Assembly: GCF_034359465.1 (NCBI RefSeq)
Contig: NZ_CP110820.1
Coordinates: 984,501-1,048,500 of the forward strand
Source of the DNA: Candidatus Bandiella woodruffii
GTDB taxonomy: Bacteria > Pseudomonadota > Alphaproteobacteria > Rickettsiales > Midichloriaceae
Reading direction: 5' to 3'
Length of the DNA: 64,000 bases
Shown: positions 25,208 to 34,927 of the stretch, piece by piece
How the letters are laid out: each line of letters begins with the position of its first letter
Position numbering within the stretch: the stretch's first letter is position 1
The notes under the pieces: model-generated
Databases searched by the model: none
What the model saw: the letters and a program-made list of their open reading frames with translations, nothing else
What the model was told of the DNA's origin: nothing
Made by a program: the position numbers and the translations under genes

Positions 25208-28200
25208 CTATACTTTTATATGCAACCTAATTGCGCCACCATCAAGATTGAATACCTTGCTTTCTTGTGATGAATCAATTTTATCTTTCAATTCTATGGC
25301 TAACGTTTGCTCTTTTATGTATTCGTGCCATTTACTGATTGATTCTTTTACTATTTTGTCATCCGAAGACATCTCAAGATATATCTTGTCCGTGATATTC
25401 AAGTCCATCTCTTTTCTTGTTTGCTGGATAGCTCTTACTATATCGCGCGCTATTCCTTCCAGCTCAAGCTCCCTAGTTACTTCTAAATCAACCAGTACTA
25501 AAGCATCGTTTGTTGAGAGAGCGGATATATTATGTTTATATTCGCCCTTAGCTTCTAATAGCAATTCAAACTCATCTGCATTCAACAAACAGCCAGCAAT
25601 CTCAACACTATTACCGACAAATCTCCAATTACCTTCTTTGTTGGCTGCTACTATATCTTTAACTTTTTGTGGCAGCCTCTTTGCCAACATTGGAAAGCTT
25701 ATCTTCAATCTATAATCTGCATATTGAGCTATTTCTTCTTTGCCAAGATTAACCCAACTCTTTACATTGATTTCATCAAGCACAAGCTGCTTTAACTCGG
25801 CAGAGAAATTCGCATCAGCAACCCCGATAAAAGTAACTTTTGCAAGTGGTTGCCTAACGCGTATGTGTCGCTCATTTCTAATTCTGAGTGCGGTATTGCA
25901 TGCATCACGCACTTTTTCCATATTATTTATCAAAGTTTCTTCATATGGGATAGAGGACGTGTCTGGATATAATTCCAGATGAACACTTTTAGAAGTTTGG
26001 TCAAGATTTGAGAAGATCGCTTCTGTGATTAACGGTAGTAACGGTGCTACACTACGTGTAAATACGTGCAGAACAGAATATAACGTGTTGTATGCAAAGA
26101 GTTTATCTTGATCTTTTTGATGGCGCCAAAATCTCTCTCTTGAACGCCTGATGTACCAATTGTTTAAAACCTCAAGAAACTCCTCAACAGCTTTTGTCGC
26201 AGAAACAGTGTCATATTTATCCAAAGAAGCTTGGATTGTATCCGTAACATTTGCCAACTTTCCGATGATATACTTATCGAGCACATTCGTTGATGTTAAA
26301 TCGAAACGCACTGCGACTTTATCCGCTTTTGAATAAATTGAAAAAAAGTTAAATGCATTCCAAAGCGGTTTTATAACAGTTTTGACTGCTTCTCTGATAC
26401 CATTTGCGTCCTTGTCCATCACAAGCTCCTGACCTTTCATCACAGGTGATGACATCATGAACCAACGCATTGCATCCGCTCCATATTTTTCAAATACCTC
26501 TTTGGGGTCGGGGTAATTCTTTAAGCGTTTTGAAAGCTTTTGCCCTCCGTCCCCAAGAATAACACCGTGACAAATACAATTCAAAAATGGTGGTCTATCA
26601 AACAAAGCGGTCGAAAGAACCGTCATGGTATAAAACCAACCTCTTGTTTGCGCCAAGTATTCAACTATAAAATCAGCAGGAAAGTGATTTTCAAACCATT
26701 CTTTATTTTCAAATGGATAATGCATCTGCGCATATGGCATAGAACCGCTTTCAAACCAACAATCTAATACCTCTGGCACTCTCCTTAATTTTGATTGGCC
26801 TGTTGGGTCTTTTGGGTTTGGCTTAGTTAAATCATCGATGAACGGACGGTGTAGGTCATCCACCCTTACCCCAAATGATTCTTCTATTTCTGTTACGGAG
26901 CCGTAAACTTCGATATGAGGATATTTTGGATCATCACTTTGCCAAATTGGGATCGGACATCCCCAAAACCTGTTCCTTGAAATTGACCAATCTCTTGCAT
27001 TTTCCAGCCACTTACCGAACAGTCCAGCTTTAATATGTTCAGGTATCCAATTGATCTGTTTGTTATTTTCGATCATTTTGTCTTTTATTGCCGTCACTTT
27101 CACATACCAAGAGGAAACAGCCTTATATATAAGTGGTGTGTCAGTACGCCAACAATGTGGATAATTATGGATATACTGTTCTGTTTTTATCCAAAGGTTC
27201 AGGTTTTTTAAACGGATTATAATGTCGTCATTTGTTTCAAAGACTTGTTTGCCAACATAATCTTCAACCGGATAAGTAAATTTACCAGCAGCATCCACTG
27301 GACAAACCAACTCTATCCCATATTTTTCACAAAGAATCTGATCGTCTTCCCCAAATCCTGGTGCTATATGCACAATTCCGGTTCCGTCATCAGTTGTTAC
27401 AAAGTCGCCTGCTAGGATCGTAAATGCTTTTGGATGATCTTTAAAAAACTCAAAAGGTGGTATATAACTTAAGCCTATAAGTTCAGCTCCTTTGAATTTT
27501 TTTATGACAGAAGAGCCTAGCTCTTTAGCATATTTTGGCAGCAAATTTTCAGCTATTATAGCAACCTTCCCTTCCTTTTCCACTGCAACATAATCAATTT
27601 CCCTACCAACAGCAATCGCAAGATTTGATGGCAACGTCCAAGGAGTTGTCGTCCAAACTGCAAGCACCACAGAACCATAGCCTGCTATTATGCTGTCTCC
27701 ATTCTTTAACTTAAAACCAAGTGTAACTGCTTTACTATGCTTTTCTCTATACGCATTGTCCATTCTTGTTTCAAAATCCGAGACTGGAGTTTCACAGGCC
27801 CATGAATATGGCATCACTCTCATAGATTGGTAGATTAATCCAGCTTTATAGAGTTCACTAAAAGCCCAAATCACACTTTCCATGTATGGCTTATCCATGG
27901 TTTTATAGTCATCCTTAAAATCAACCCAACGAGCTTGTCTATTAACGTATTCTTGCCATTCATTAGTGTATTTTAAAACAGACTCCTTACAATGTTGATT
28001 AAATCTATCTATACCATACTTTTCAATCGCAACTTTGCCTGATATCCCAAGTTCCTTCTCAGAGTACATCTCCGCAGGCAGTCCATGACAATCCCAACCA
28101 AATCTTCTATCTACTTTTTTACCTTTCATCGTTTGATACCTGGCGAATAAATCTTTGATGAAGCCAGTAAGAAGATGTCCATAATGAGGTAAGCCATTAG

Positions 28201-28336
28201 CAAATGGAGGTCCGTCATAAAAAACAAACTCTCCTTCTCCCCTCAAACTTTGTTCGAAGGTTTCATCATCATGCCATTTTTTCAAAACTTGTTTTTCTAT
28301 AGCATTGAAGTCATCTGCATCTAAGTTTATTGCCAT
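25208..28336 (-). CDS. ileS: isoleucyl-tRNA synthetase
   Basis: IleS charges tRNA-Ile. Starting at 28336 the protein has 1042 residues. The class I signature is present as YDGPPFANGLPHYGHLL (HIGH-like HYGH) and the KMSKS loop as KLSKRLKN. Between them is the CP1 editing domain with TTPWTLPSN and the GTGIVHIAPGFGEDD block. The anticodon-binding domain follows. This sequence resembles the eukaryote-like IleS found in Rickettsiales rather than the E. coli type, judged from the HYGH and KLSKR variants. An in-frame ATG at 28390 would add 18 unusual residues, so 28336 is chosen. Confidence 0.93.
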   Translation of the reverse strand: MAINLDADDFNAIEKQVLKKWHDDETFEQSLRGEGEFVFYDGPPFANGLPHYGHLLTGFIKDLFARYQTMKGKKVDRRFGWDCHGLPAEMYSEKELGISGKVAIEKYGIDRFNQHCKESVLKYTNEWQEYVNRQARWVDFKDDYKTMDKPYMESVIWAFSELYKAGLIYQSMRVMPYSWACETPVSDFETRMDNAYREKHSKAVTLGFKLKNGDSIIAGYGSVVLAVWTTTPWTLPSNLAIAVGREIDYVAVEKEGKVAIIAENLLPKYAKELGSSVIKKFKGAELIGLSYIPPFEFFKDHPKAFTILAGDFVTTDDGTGIVHIAPGFGEDDQILCEKYGIELVCPVDAAGKFTYPVEDYVGKQVFETNDDIIIRLKNLNLWIKTEQYIHNYPHCWRTDTPLIYKAVSSWYVKVTAIKDKMIENNKQINWIPEHIKAGLFGKWLENARDWSISRNRFWGCPIPIWQSDDPKYPHIEVYGSVTEIEESFGVRVDDLHRPFIDDLTKPNPKDPTGQSKLRRVPEVLDCWFESGSMPYAQMHYPFENKEWFENHFPADFIVEYLAQTRGWFYTMTVLSTALFDRPPFLNCICHGVILGDGGQKLSKRLKNYPDPKEVFEKYGADAMRWFMMSSPVMKGQELVMDKDANGIREAVKTVIKPLWNAFNFFSIYSKADKVAVRFDLTSTNVLDKYIIGKLANVTDTIQASLDKYDTVSATKAVEEFLEVLNNWYIRRSRERFWRHQKDQDKLFAYNTLYSVLHVFTRSVAPLLPLITEAIFSNLDQTSKSVHLELYPDTSSIPYEETLINNMEKVRDACNTALRIRNERHIRVRQPLAKVTFIGVADANFSAELKQLVLDEINVKSWVNLGKEEIAQYADYRLKISFPMLAKRLPQKVKDIVAANKEGNWRFVGNSVEIAGCLLNADEFELLLEAKGEYKHNISALSTNDALVLVDLEVTRELELEGIARDIVRAIQQTRKEMDLNITDKIYLEMSSDDKIVKESISKWHEYIKEQTLAIELKDKIDSSQESKVFNLDGGAIRLHIKV

Positions 28337-28450
28337 ATTATATAGCCGCTGAAATAATCGAAAAGTTATATACTTATAAACAAAAATCATAAAAGAAGCA
28401 ATTGCGCTTTTTGTTTACCCAACAAGAAAATGGCATTCCTAAATAAATAT

Positions 28451-29210
28451 GGTTCTGTCGCATCTGTTGAAACACATAAGAATTTTTGATATTCTGAAAG
28501 AAATAGTTGCTGGTAATAATGTTTAAAGTAGACCCAAAATTAATGAAGTATTTTAAGAACCATGAATATGGCGCAGAAATCATTATGGTATCGCTGTATA
28601 TGAAAGGAAGATATTCTTTAAGTTACAGAGAGATAGAAGAGATAGGCGGGTTGAGAGGACTCAACATAGATCACGCCACTCTACAAAGATGGGTAGTAAA
28701 GTTTATGCCAATACTTGAAGGAAGATTCAGAAAAAGAAAAAAAGCCAGTCAACGGCAGCTGGAGAATGGACGAGACATATATCAAGGTTAAAGGTAAATG
28801 GGTCTATTTGTATAGAGCAGTTGATAAATACGGGGATACCATAGATTTTATGCTAAGAGCAAAAAGAGATAAAAGGGCAGCTAAAGCGTTTTTCAGGAAA
28901 GCAATTAAATCTAGTGGCCAGCCTATAAAGGTTAATATAGATAAAAGTGGCTCTAATACTTCTGCTTTGAATTCGATCAATAAGCCATTATCTAAAGAAG
29001 ACCAAATAGAAATTAGGCATAACAAATATCTAAACAATAGGATAGAAGGCGATCACAGATTTGTAAAGAAACGAACTAGACCGATGCTTGGTTTCAAATC
29101 CTTTAGAAGTGCCGCCAGGACTATTGCAGGAATAGAGCTCTTGCACATGATTAAAAAAGGACAACTTGCTGACAATGACAATTATAATTCTGACTTTGAT
29201 AAATTTCTTT
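28451..29210 (+). mobile_element. IS6-C element, interrupted by a MITE
   Basis: It begins with the terminal repeat GGTTCTGTCGCATCTGT and matches the intact 832-bp copies at 40925 and 46179. It stops at ATTTCTTT (29203-29210), where MITE copy 2 begins. The missing right end, starting again with ATTTCTTT, is found inverted at 29473-29553. Confidence 0.9.
28507..29210 (+). pseudogene. IS6-C transposase, frameshifted and 3'-truncated
   Basis: Matches the 238-residue intact transposase, but the run after FRKR holds seven A residues instead of six (about 28737-28743), shifting the frame between the helix-turn-helix part and the DDE part (MDETYIKVKGKWVYLYRAVD). The last residues are cut by the MITE. 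Confidence 0.88.
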
Positions 29211-29340
29211 GGTTCTGTCGCATCTGTGAAAATTCAGTGCAAAAAAGTGAAAAGTGAAAATTTCAAAGTGCGGAAAATCGGGAGTTAAAAATTCTTAATT
29301 TTTACTTTTTATTTCAAAAATTAACAGATGCGACAGAACC
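29211..29340 (+). mobile_element. MITE copy 2 (130 bp)
   Basis: Same 17-bp inverted ends and interior as copy 1, with one extra A in an internal run. Its left neighbour is the IS6-C copy at 28451-29210. The 96 bp to its right (29341-29436) hold nothing I recognise. Confidence 0.88.
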
Positions 29341-29436
29341 CAAGCAACACAAAAATGTAAAAAAAGAAGTTTAATGTTGGCATAAGTCAGCTATTTACGT
29401 TTGTTATCAAATATATACTCTTCTTATCTCAAGAAC

Positions 29437-29472
29437 GGTTCTGTCGCATCTGTTGAAACACATAAGAATTTT
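29437..29472 (+). mobile_element. IS6-C left-end remnant (36 bp)
   Basis: GGTTCTGTCGCATCTGTTGA and the next 16 bases match the left end of IS6-C. The match stops where an inverted IS6-C right end begins. Confidence 0.75.
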
Positions 29473-29553
29473 GGCTCTGTCGCATCTGTAATATGATGCA
29501 AAAACTTTCAAATTATTTGTATATTTTTCCATTAAGCAGTTAGTGAAAGAAAT
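29473..29553 (-). mobile_element. IS6-C right-end remnant (81 bp)
   Basis: Starts with the right terminal repeat GGCTCTGTCGCATCTGT and ends AAAGAAAT, which is the complement of ATTTCTTT, the last 8 bases of the copy at 28451-29210. The same 81-bp piece, with the same break point, recurs at 40844-40924. Confidence 0.82.
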
Positions 29554-29682
29554 GGTTCTGTCGCATCTGTTAATTTTTGAAATAAAAAGTAAAAATTAAG
29601 AATTTTTAACTCCCGATTTTCCGCACTTTGAAATTTTCACTTTTCACTTTTTGCACTGAATTTTCACAGATGCGACAGAACC
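29554..29682 (-). mobile_element. MITE copy 3 (129 bp)
   Basis: Same element as copies 1 and 2, in reverse orientation. It joins an IS6-C right end on its left and an IS1-a fragment on its right. Confidence 0.88.
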
Positions 29683-29833
29683 CAGAATTGCAAGAATGAC
29701 CAGAAAAACAAAGGTAGTTTCAAAATCTGAAGAAGTTGTCGATCTTACGATTAAGCTCTGGCTACATTTTGAGGATAACAATAATTTCCTAAGTGAGCAG
29801 GGCAATTTTATATCTATCTTTGGCTAACACTCT
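29683..29833 (+). mobile_element. IS1-a right-end fragment
   Basis: About 150 bp matching the last third of the IS1-a transposase (RIARMTRKTK to FISIFG stop) and the right terminal repeat GGCTAACACTCT. The left part is replaced by a MITE. Confidence 0.85.
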
Positions 29834-30609
29834 GAATGGATTTAGGGCTACATAGGCATGATATAACAGATAATATGTGGGATTTGATAAAGGATCATTT
29901 ACCAGGAAGGGAAGGTACGTGGGGAGGTTTGGCACATAATAACAGAAGATTCATTAACGCAGTATTTTGGATATTAAGAACAGGTTCTCCCTGGAGAGAT
30001 TTGCCTTCAGAATATGGAGGATGGAAAAATACACATAAAAGATTTTGCAGATGGAGAGACAAAAGGATATGGGAGGCTTTATTGGAGATATTTGTGAAAG
30101 AACCTGATATGGAATGGTTAATGATAGACGCAAGTCATAGTAAAGTGCATCCACATGCTTCAGGTGCAAAAGGCGGCAATCAAGATATGAGTCGTACAAA
30201 AGGGGGCTCAATACAAAGATTCACCTTGCCTTGGATTCACATGGTATGCCACTCAAAGTTATTATCACAAAAGGCTCAGAAGCTGATTGCAAGCAGGCTG
30301 TTAATCTTATTGAAGAGATGAAAGCTGAGTACTTACTAGCCGACAGAGGGTACGATGTTAATTACATAATTGACCATGCCCAAGAATTGGGCATGAGAGT
30401 TGTTATTCCTCCTAAAAAGAACAGAATCACCCAGAGAAAATACGATAAAGATTTATACAAAATAAGGCATATTGTAGAAAACACCTTTCTTCATCTTAAA
30501 AGATGGAGGGGAATTGCAACCAGATATGCTAAAAATTCAGCTTCTTTTCTTGCCGCAATTCAGATTAGATGCTTATCTCTTTGGCTTAAAATCTCATGAC
30601 GACATTATC
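29834..30609 (+). mobile_element. IS427-like (IS5 family) element E1, 5'-truncated
   Basis: The transposase starts 2 bp after the IS1-a end. The left terminal repeat and ~60 bp of leader present in copy E2 (60925-61758) are missing. The right terminal repeat (AATCTCATGACGACATTATC) is present. Confidence 0.85.
29836..30599 (+). CDS. IS427-like transposase, two overlapping frames
   Basis: Frame A (29836-30321) has the N-terminal DUF4096-like region (LHRHDITDNMWDLIKDHLPG, GSPWRDLPSEYGGW) and the first aspartate in MIDASHSKVH. Frame B, entered by a -1 slip at AAAAGGGGGC near 30200, reads GLNTKIHLALDSHGMP and continues with LLADRGYD and the final E block (RHIVENTFLHLKRWRG). Both copies in the window share this arrangement, typical of IS427-group elements. 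E1 differs from E2 at two residues noticed and lacks its own promoter. Confidence 0.82.
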
Positions 30610-30610
30610 T

Positions 30611-30987
30611 AGAAAAGATACCAGAATAAAAAATATGCTTTTACAAAACTTCATCGCTTGTTTTTCTACTTTACACTTAATAGAGTACTTACTTTTTTGC
30701 ATTATACAATTTGTTTGTATTTTTTGATGAAAGTTCTACAAACTATGTCAATAACTTGTTAGTTTGGTGTTAGTATTGTTTTCATCAACATTTACATTTT
30801 TTTTTATCAAAGTTATTATTAATGTTGATAAATTAAGAATCATTATAAAACACTACAAACCTACTCTGTGGTTAGTCTTAAGTGTTAATAAATGTTAGGC
30901 TGACCAAACCAACATTAAATAACTAACACTATTAAATAAAAATAAATATAATGTATAAGGTCATAATCAATAATGAATTTATAAAAC
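30611..30987. other. long AT-rich intergenic region upstream of hemE; candidate oriC
   Basis: About 380 bp with no ORF, very AT-rich, with repeated TGTTA/TAACA-type words and TTAA pairs. One near-match to a DnaA box (TGTTGATAA at 30823-30831, one mismatch to TGTGGATAA) and a TATAAT at 30947-30952 are visible. In Caulobacter and studied Rickettsiales the origin lies next to hemE, and parABS is within 20 kb here. The call is inferential. Confidence 0.3.
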
Positions 30988-32043
30988 ATGAGTAATAATA
31001 AATTACTAATAAATGAGGTGGTATACGGACCATCCCAAACAACCCCCATTTGGTTTATGCGACAAGCTGGCAGATATCTAAAAGAATATATGGAAGAAAA
31101 AAGTAAGCATAAGTCTTTTTTAGATATGTGTTTAAACAGTGATTCGATGAAAGAAATAACTCTACAGCCATTGAGAAGGTTTGATTTGGATGCAGCTATT
31201 ATATTTTCTGATATACTTATTGTACCTTTATCAATGAAGTTGAAGTTGGATTTTATAAAAGGGAGTGGACCGGTTTTTTTATCCAAAGATTTAGATGAAA
31301 GGCTAAACCAAGTGGAAAAATCTGAAGAAGCATTTGATGTATATGACAAAGTTTTTGAAGGTATAAGAAAAATTAAGGAAGAGATTGACCAAAAACATAA
31401 AAGCAAAGCTATAATAGGATTTGCTGGCTCACCATTTACTGTTGCATGTTACGTGATACAAGGAAGGGGGGATAAAGATTTTAGTGAGGTGAGAAAGTTA
31501 TATTTTAATGATAAAAAAAGATTTTTAAGAATTATAGAAATATTAACAAGGGAAACAATAAAATATCTAAAAGGACAAATTGATCAGGGAGTTGAAGTGG
31601 TAAAACTTTTTGATTCTTGGAGTGGGATATTGGCAGAAGATGAGTTTGAGGAGCTAGTGATAAAGCCAAATCAAAAAATTGTGAATGAGTTGAAGAATTA
31701 TAAAAAAAACATCATTACCAATACCTTTCCCAAAGGAAGTGGTGTTAAGTATAAGCGATTTTTGGAAATGGTGGATACAGATATAATAGCAATAGATCAC
31801 ACCATGCCAAAAGAATGGGTAAGAGATAATTTACAAGGCAAAGCAACAATACAAGGAAACTTAGATAATGCCATATTACTTGCGGAAAATGCGGATATAA
31901 AAGGGGAGGTAACAAAAATATTGGATGTTTTTTCAAAAGGAAAGTTCATATTTAATTTAGGGCATGGTATACTGCCAAGCAGTATGGTGGAAAAAGTTGA
32001 GGAGGTAGTAAAAGTAGTAAGGGAATATGACAGAAGAAAATAA
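30988..32043 (+). CDS. hemE: uroporphyrinogen decarboxylase
   Basis: HemE converts uroporphyrinogen III to coproporphyrinogen III in heme synthesis. The 351-residue protein carries the first signature PIWFMRQAGRYLKEY at about residues 21-35, the substrate-site FDLDAAIIFSDIL, and the second signature region GFAGSPFTVACYVIQG. Length is normal. It overlaps dnaB by 17 bp. The long AT-rich leader is treated separately. Confidence 0.95.
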   Translation: MSNNKLLINEVVYGPSQTTPIWFMRQAGRYLKEYMEEKSKHKSFLDMCLNSDSMKEITLQPLRRFDLDAAIIFSDILIVPLSMKLKLDFIKGSGPVFLSKDLDERLNQVEKSEEAFDVYDKVFEGIRKIKEEIDQKHKSKAIIGFAGSPFTVACYVIQGRGDKDFSEVRKLYFNDKKRFLRIIEILTRETIKYLKGQIDQGVEVVKLFDSWSGILAEDEFEELVIKPNQKIVNELKNYKKNIITNTFPKGSGVKYKRFLEMVDTDIIAIDHTMPKEWVRDNLQGKATIQGNLDNAILLAENADIKGEVTKILDVFSKGKFIFNLGHGILPSSMVEKVEEVVKVVREYDRRK

Positions 32044-33457
32044 AGTTACAGACACAAGGCCTCATAATATAGAGGCGGAGCAAAATCTACTTGGTTTGTT
32101 GTTGAGTAATAATGAAAACATAAACAAAATAGGTGATATTATGAGGGAGGAATATTTTTATTTACCTCTTCATGGAAAAATATATCAAGGAATCAGCAAA
32201 TTGATGGATAGGGGTATGGTGTCAGACCCTATAACAATTAAAAATTATTTTGCAAAAGAAGAAATATTTAAAGAAATCCAAATGGATAGCTATGAATATT
32301 TATTAAAATTAGTAGCAGATGCACAGCTAAATACAGACATAAAAACATTAGCAAAAAATATATACGACACTTATTTGAGAAGGCAAATAATAAATCTCAG
32401 CGAGGAATATGTTGTAAAAGCGAAAGAAGAAAAAGTAGATGAGAAAGGAGAGGATTTAATAGAATCCATGGAGCATGAGCTGTATAAATTGGCAAGTAGC
32501 GGTGATTACGACAACAAAGTTTATAGTTTAGTAGATTCTGTAAAAGGAGCTTTAGGCAGAATTGAAAAAGCTTTAAAAAGCACAAAGGAAATCAGTGGTG
32601 TGACTACAGGGTACATAGAGTTAAATAGATTTACAGGAGGTTTTCAAAATTCTGACTTAATCATAATAGCAGGGAGACCTTCAATGGGGAAAACTGCGCT
32701 TGCGGTTAATATAGCGTTAAGAGCTGCAAAAGAATTTGCAAAAGAATATGAGTTGGGCGAAACAAAAAATAAGAAATCGGTTTGTTTCTTTTCATTAGAG
32801 ATGTCGGCAGAACAACTTGCGTCAAGGATATTATCTATGGAAACAAAAATAGACGGTTCCAAAATAAGGGTTGGTAAAATCAACAAGGAAGAGCTGAAGA
32901 ATTTATCACAGCAAATAATCAATTTAAACGATGTGCCAATAATGATAGACGACACACCAGATCTTACGATATCTGCTATCAGAACTAAAGCCAGGAGAAT
33001 GAAAAGACAGCATAATCTTGGCATGATAGTGGTTGATTACCTGCAATTAATAAACTCTGTAAGTAAAAACAAAGAGAATAGAGTTCAAGAAATAGCAGAA
33101 ATATCTCAGGGATTAAAGGCGATAGCCAAAGAATTGGATATTCCAGTAATAACAGCATCGCAGTTATCAAGAGCTGTAGAATCAAGAGAGGATAAAAGAC
33201 CACTATTGTCAGATTTAAGAGAAAGTGGAAATATAGAGCAAGACGCTGATATAGTAATGTTTATATATAGAGAGCAATACTATTTAGGTAGGAAAATACC
33301 ATCATCAGATGAGAAGAAGTTGTTAGAATGGCAAGAGAAGATGGAGAAGGTTGAAAATATAGCAGAAATAATAATAGCAAAACAAAGAAATGGGCCGGTT
33401 GGAAATTTTAATTTAAGATATGATAACAAAACAACAGGATTTGAAAATTTGGCTTAA
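32027..33457 (+). CDS. dnaB: replicative DNA helicase DnaB
   Basis: DnaB is the hexameric helicase at the fork. The 476-residue protein has the N-terminal primase-binding helical domain (NIEAEQNLLGLLLSN from residue 14), a linker, and a RecA-like domain with Walker A AGRPSMGKTALAVNIAL near residue 213, SLEMSAEQLASRIL, Walker B MIVVDYLQLI and the arginine-finger region QRNGPVG. No intein is present. It starts inside hemE (17-bp overlap) and ends 3 bp before fmt. Confidence 0.95.
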   Translation: MTEENKVTDTRPHNIEAEQNLLGLLLSNNENINKIGDIMREEYFYLPLHGKIYQGISKLMDRGMVSDPITIKNYFAKEEIFKEIQMDSYEYLLKLVADAQLNTDIKTLAKNIYDTYLRRQIINLSEEYVVKAKEEKVDEKGEDLIESMEHELYKLASSGDYDNKVYSLVDSVKGALGRIEKALKSTKEISGVTTGYIELNRFTGGFQNSDLIIIAGRPSMGKTALAVNIALRAAKEFAKEYELGETKNKKSVCFFSLEMSAEQLASRILSMETKIDGSKIRVGKINKEELKNLSQQIINLNDVPIMIDDTPDLTISAIRTKARRMKRQHNLGMIVVDYLQLINSVSKNKENRVQEIAEISQGLKAIAKELDIPVITASQLSRAVESREDKRPLLSDLRESGNIEQDADIVMFIYREQYYLGRKIPSSDEKKLLEWQEKMEKVENIAEIIIAKQRNGPVGNFNLRYDNKTTGFENLA

Positions 33458-33460
33458 GTT

Positions 33461-34384
33461 ATGAGAATTATATTTATGGGCTCTCCAGAATTTGCAGCCC
33501 CAACTTTATTAGCACTTGTAAGCACACAACACCAGGTTATAGCAGTTTACACAAAGCCGCCATCTTATTCAGGAAGGGGCCTGCAAGAGAATAAAAGTGT
33601 GATTCATAATTTAGCAGAAAAATTTGACATTTCTGTCATGACTCCAAAGAGACTGAGAGATTCTGAAAATATAGAGGTTTTTCGTTCTTTTGCTCCTGAT
33701 ATTGTCGTGGTTGCAGCTTATGGGCTGATTATACCTAAAGAATTTTTACAAATACCAAAATATGGTTTTATTAACGTACATCCTTCAGATCTTCCAAGAT
33801 GGCGTGGTGCTGCTCCAATACAACGCACCATAATGGCAGGAGATACAAAAACTGCAATTTGTATTATGCAGATGGATGAGGGGGTGGATACAGGTGATAT
33901 TATTTTACGCAAAGAAATCCTGTTAGATGATCAAATTACCGCAAAAGAACTACATGATATGTGTGCGGAAACTGGTGGAAAAATGGTTTTAGAGACACTA
34001 TCTTTAATTGAACAAAAAAAAGTCTTACACAAAAAGCAGTCCGATATTGGAGTTACGTATGCGGAAAAAATACAATCTAACGAGGAAAAAATTGACTTTA
34101 ATCTAGGGGCAATTGAGATTAATTGTAAAATTAGAACCCTAAGTCCAAGACCTGGCGCGTATTTTTTTTATAACAACGAGATAATCAAAATAATAAAAGC
34201 GCAAGTAGTGGATTTAAAGCATGATTTTGAACCAGGAATGGTTATTGATGACAACTTAAGTATCGCTTGTAAGGAAGGTGTAATCAAGCCAATTTTATTA
34301 CAAAGGCAAGGAAAAAAAATGATATATACAGACGCTTTTCTTAGGGGATTTAACATCCCTGCTGGCAATAAAGTCCAGAAATAA
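33461..34384 (+). CDS. fmt: methionyl-tRNA formyltransferase
   Basis: Fmt formylates initiator Met-tRNA. The 307-residue protein has the N-terminal GSPEFAAPTLLAL, the formyl-THF site HPSDLPRWRGAAPIQ near residue 106 and MDEGVDTGDII, then the C-terminal OB-like domain (IRTLSPRPGAYFF). Length is normal. It lies 3 bp after dnaB and converges with nusB. Confidence 0.95.
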   Translation: MRIIFMGSPEFAAPTLLALVSTQHQVIAVYTKPPSYSGRGLQENKSVIHNLAEKFDISVMTPKRLRDSENIEVFRSFAPDIVVVAAYGLIIPKEFLQIPKYGFINVHPSDLPRWRGAAPIQRTIMAGDTKTAICIMQMDEGVDTGDIILRKEILLDDQITAKELHDMCAETGGKMVLETLSLIEQKKVLHKKQSDIGVTYAEKIQSNEEKIDFNLGAIEINCKIRTLSPRPGAYFFYNNEIIKIIKAQVVDLKHDFEPGMVIDDNLSIACKEGVIKPILLQRQGKKMIYTDAFLRGFNIPAGNKVQK

Positions 34385-34444
34385 AAGCTCTAGATCAGAT
34401 TATATGCTTTCCAACTATTATTTTGTATTAATTAGCCCCGTGTT

Positions 34445-34927
34445 TCAAGACTTTGATACTCCACTGCTTGAGGTGATCATTTTATCAAGGATACCATTGA
34501 TAAACCCAATTTCCTCCGCATGTCCTAAGGATTTTGAGATTTGCAGATAGTCGTTGATAACTAATGCCACCTGTGTTGTATCAGTCGTAGAAACATCGTA
34601 AGAACCAACCCGCAGAATAGCCAACACTAACTTTGGCAATCTCTCTATTTTCCATGCGTTATCAATATGAGTAGCGATTTTTCCATCAATTTTCGCCAAA
34701 TTTTTCCAAATTGCTTCCAGCAAATTAAAATAAAATTTTTGGTCTAAGCTTCTCACTGGATACTTCTCAAGATGATAACTAACATAATCAGAAGCAACTT
34801 CAGCAAACTCCTTTTTACCCTTTATAATATCGATAGAATACATGGATTGTATAGCCAACATTCTTGTTGGATATAACGAGACCAGATGATTGACGTTATC
34901 AGTTAAATCTTGATGGTCCGCTATCAT
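34445..34927 (-). CDS. nusB: transcription antitermination factor NusB
   Basis: NusB with NusE binds boxA of rRNA leaders. The 160-residue protein is all-helical with TRMLAIQSMYSIDI near the N-terminus, the middle block IDGKIATHIDNAWKIERLPKLVLAILRVG and the C-terminal VINDYLQISKSLGHAEEIGFINGILDK typical of the family. It overlaps the end of ribH by 29 bp; the ribH-nusB pair is a common bacterial operon. Confidence 0.92.
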   Translation of the reverse strand: MIADHQDLTDNVNHLVSLYPTRMLAIQSMYSIDIIKGKKEFAEVASDYVSYHLEKYPVRSLDQKFYFNLLEAIWKNLAKIDGKIATHIDNAWKIERLPKLVLAILRVGSYDVSTTDTTQVALVINDYLQISKSLGHAEEIGFINGILDKMITSSSGVSKS

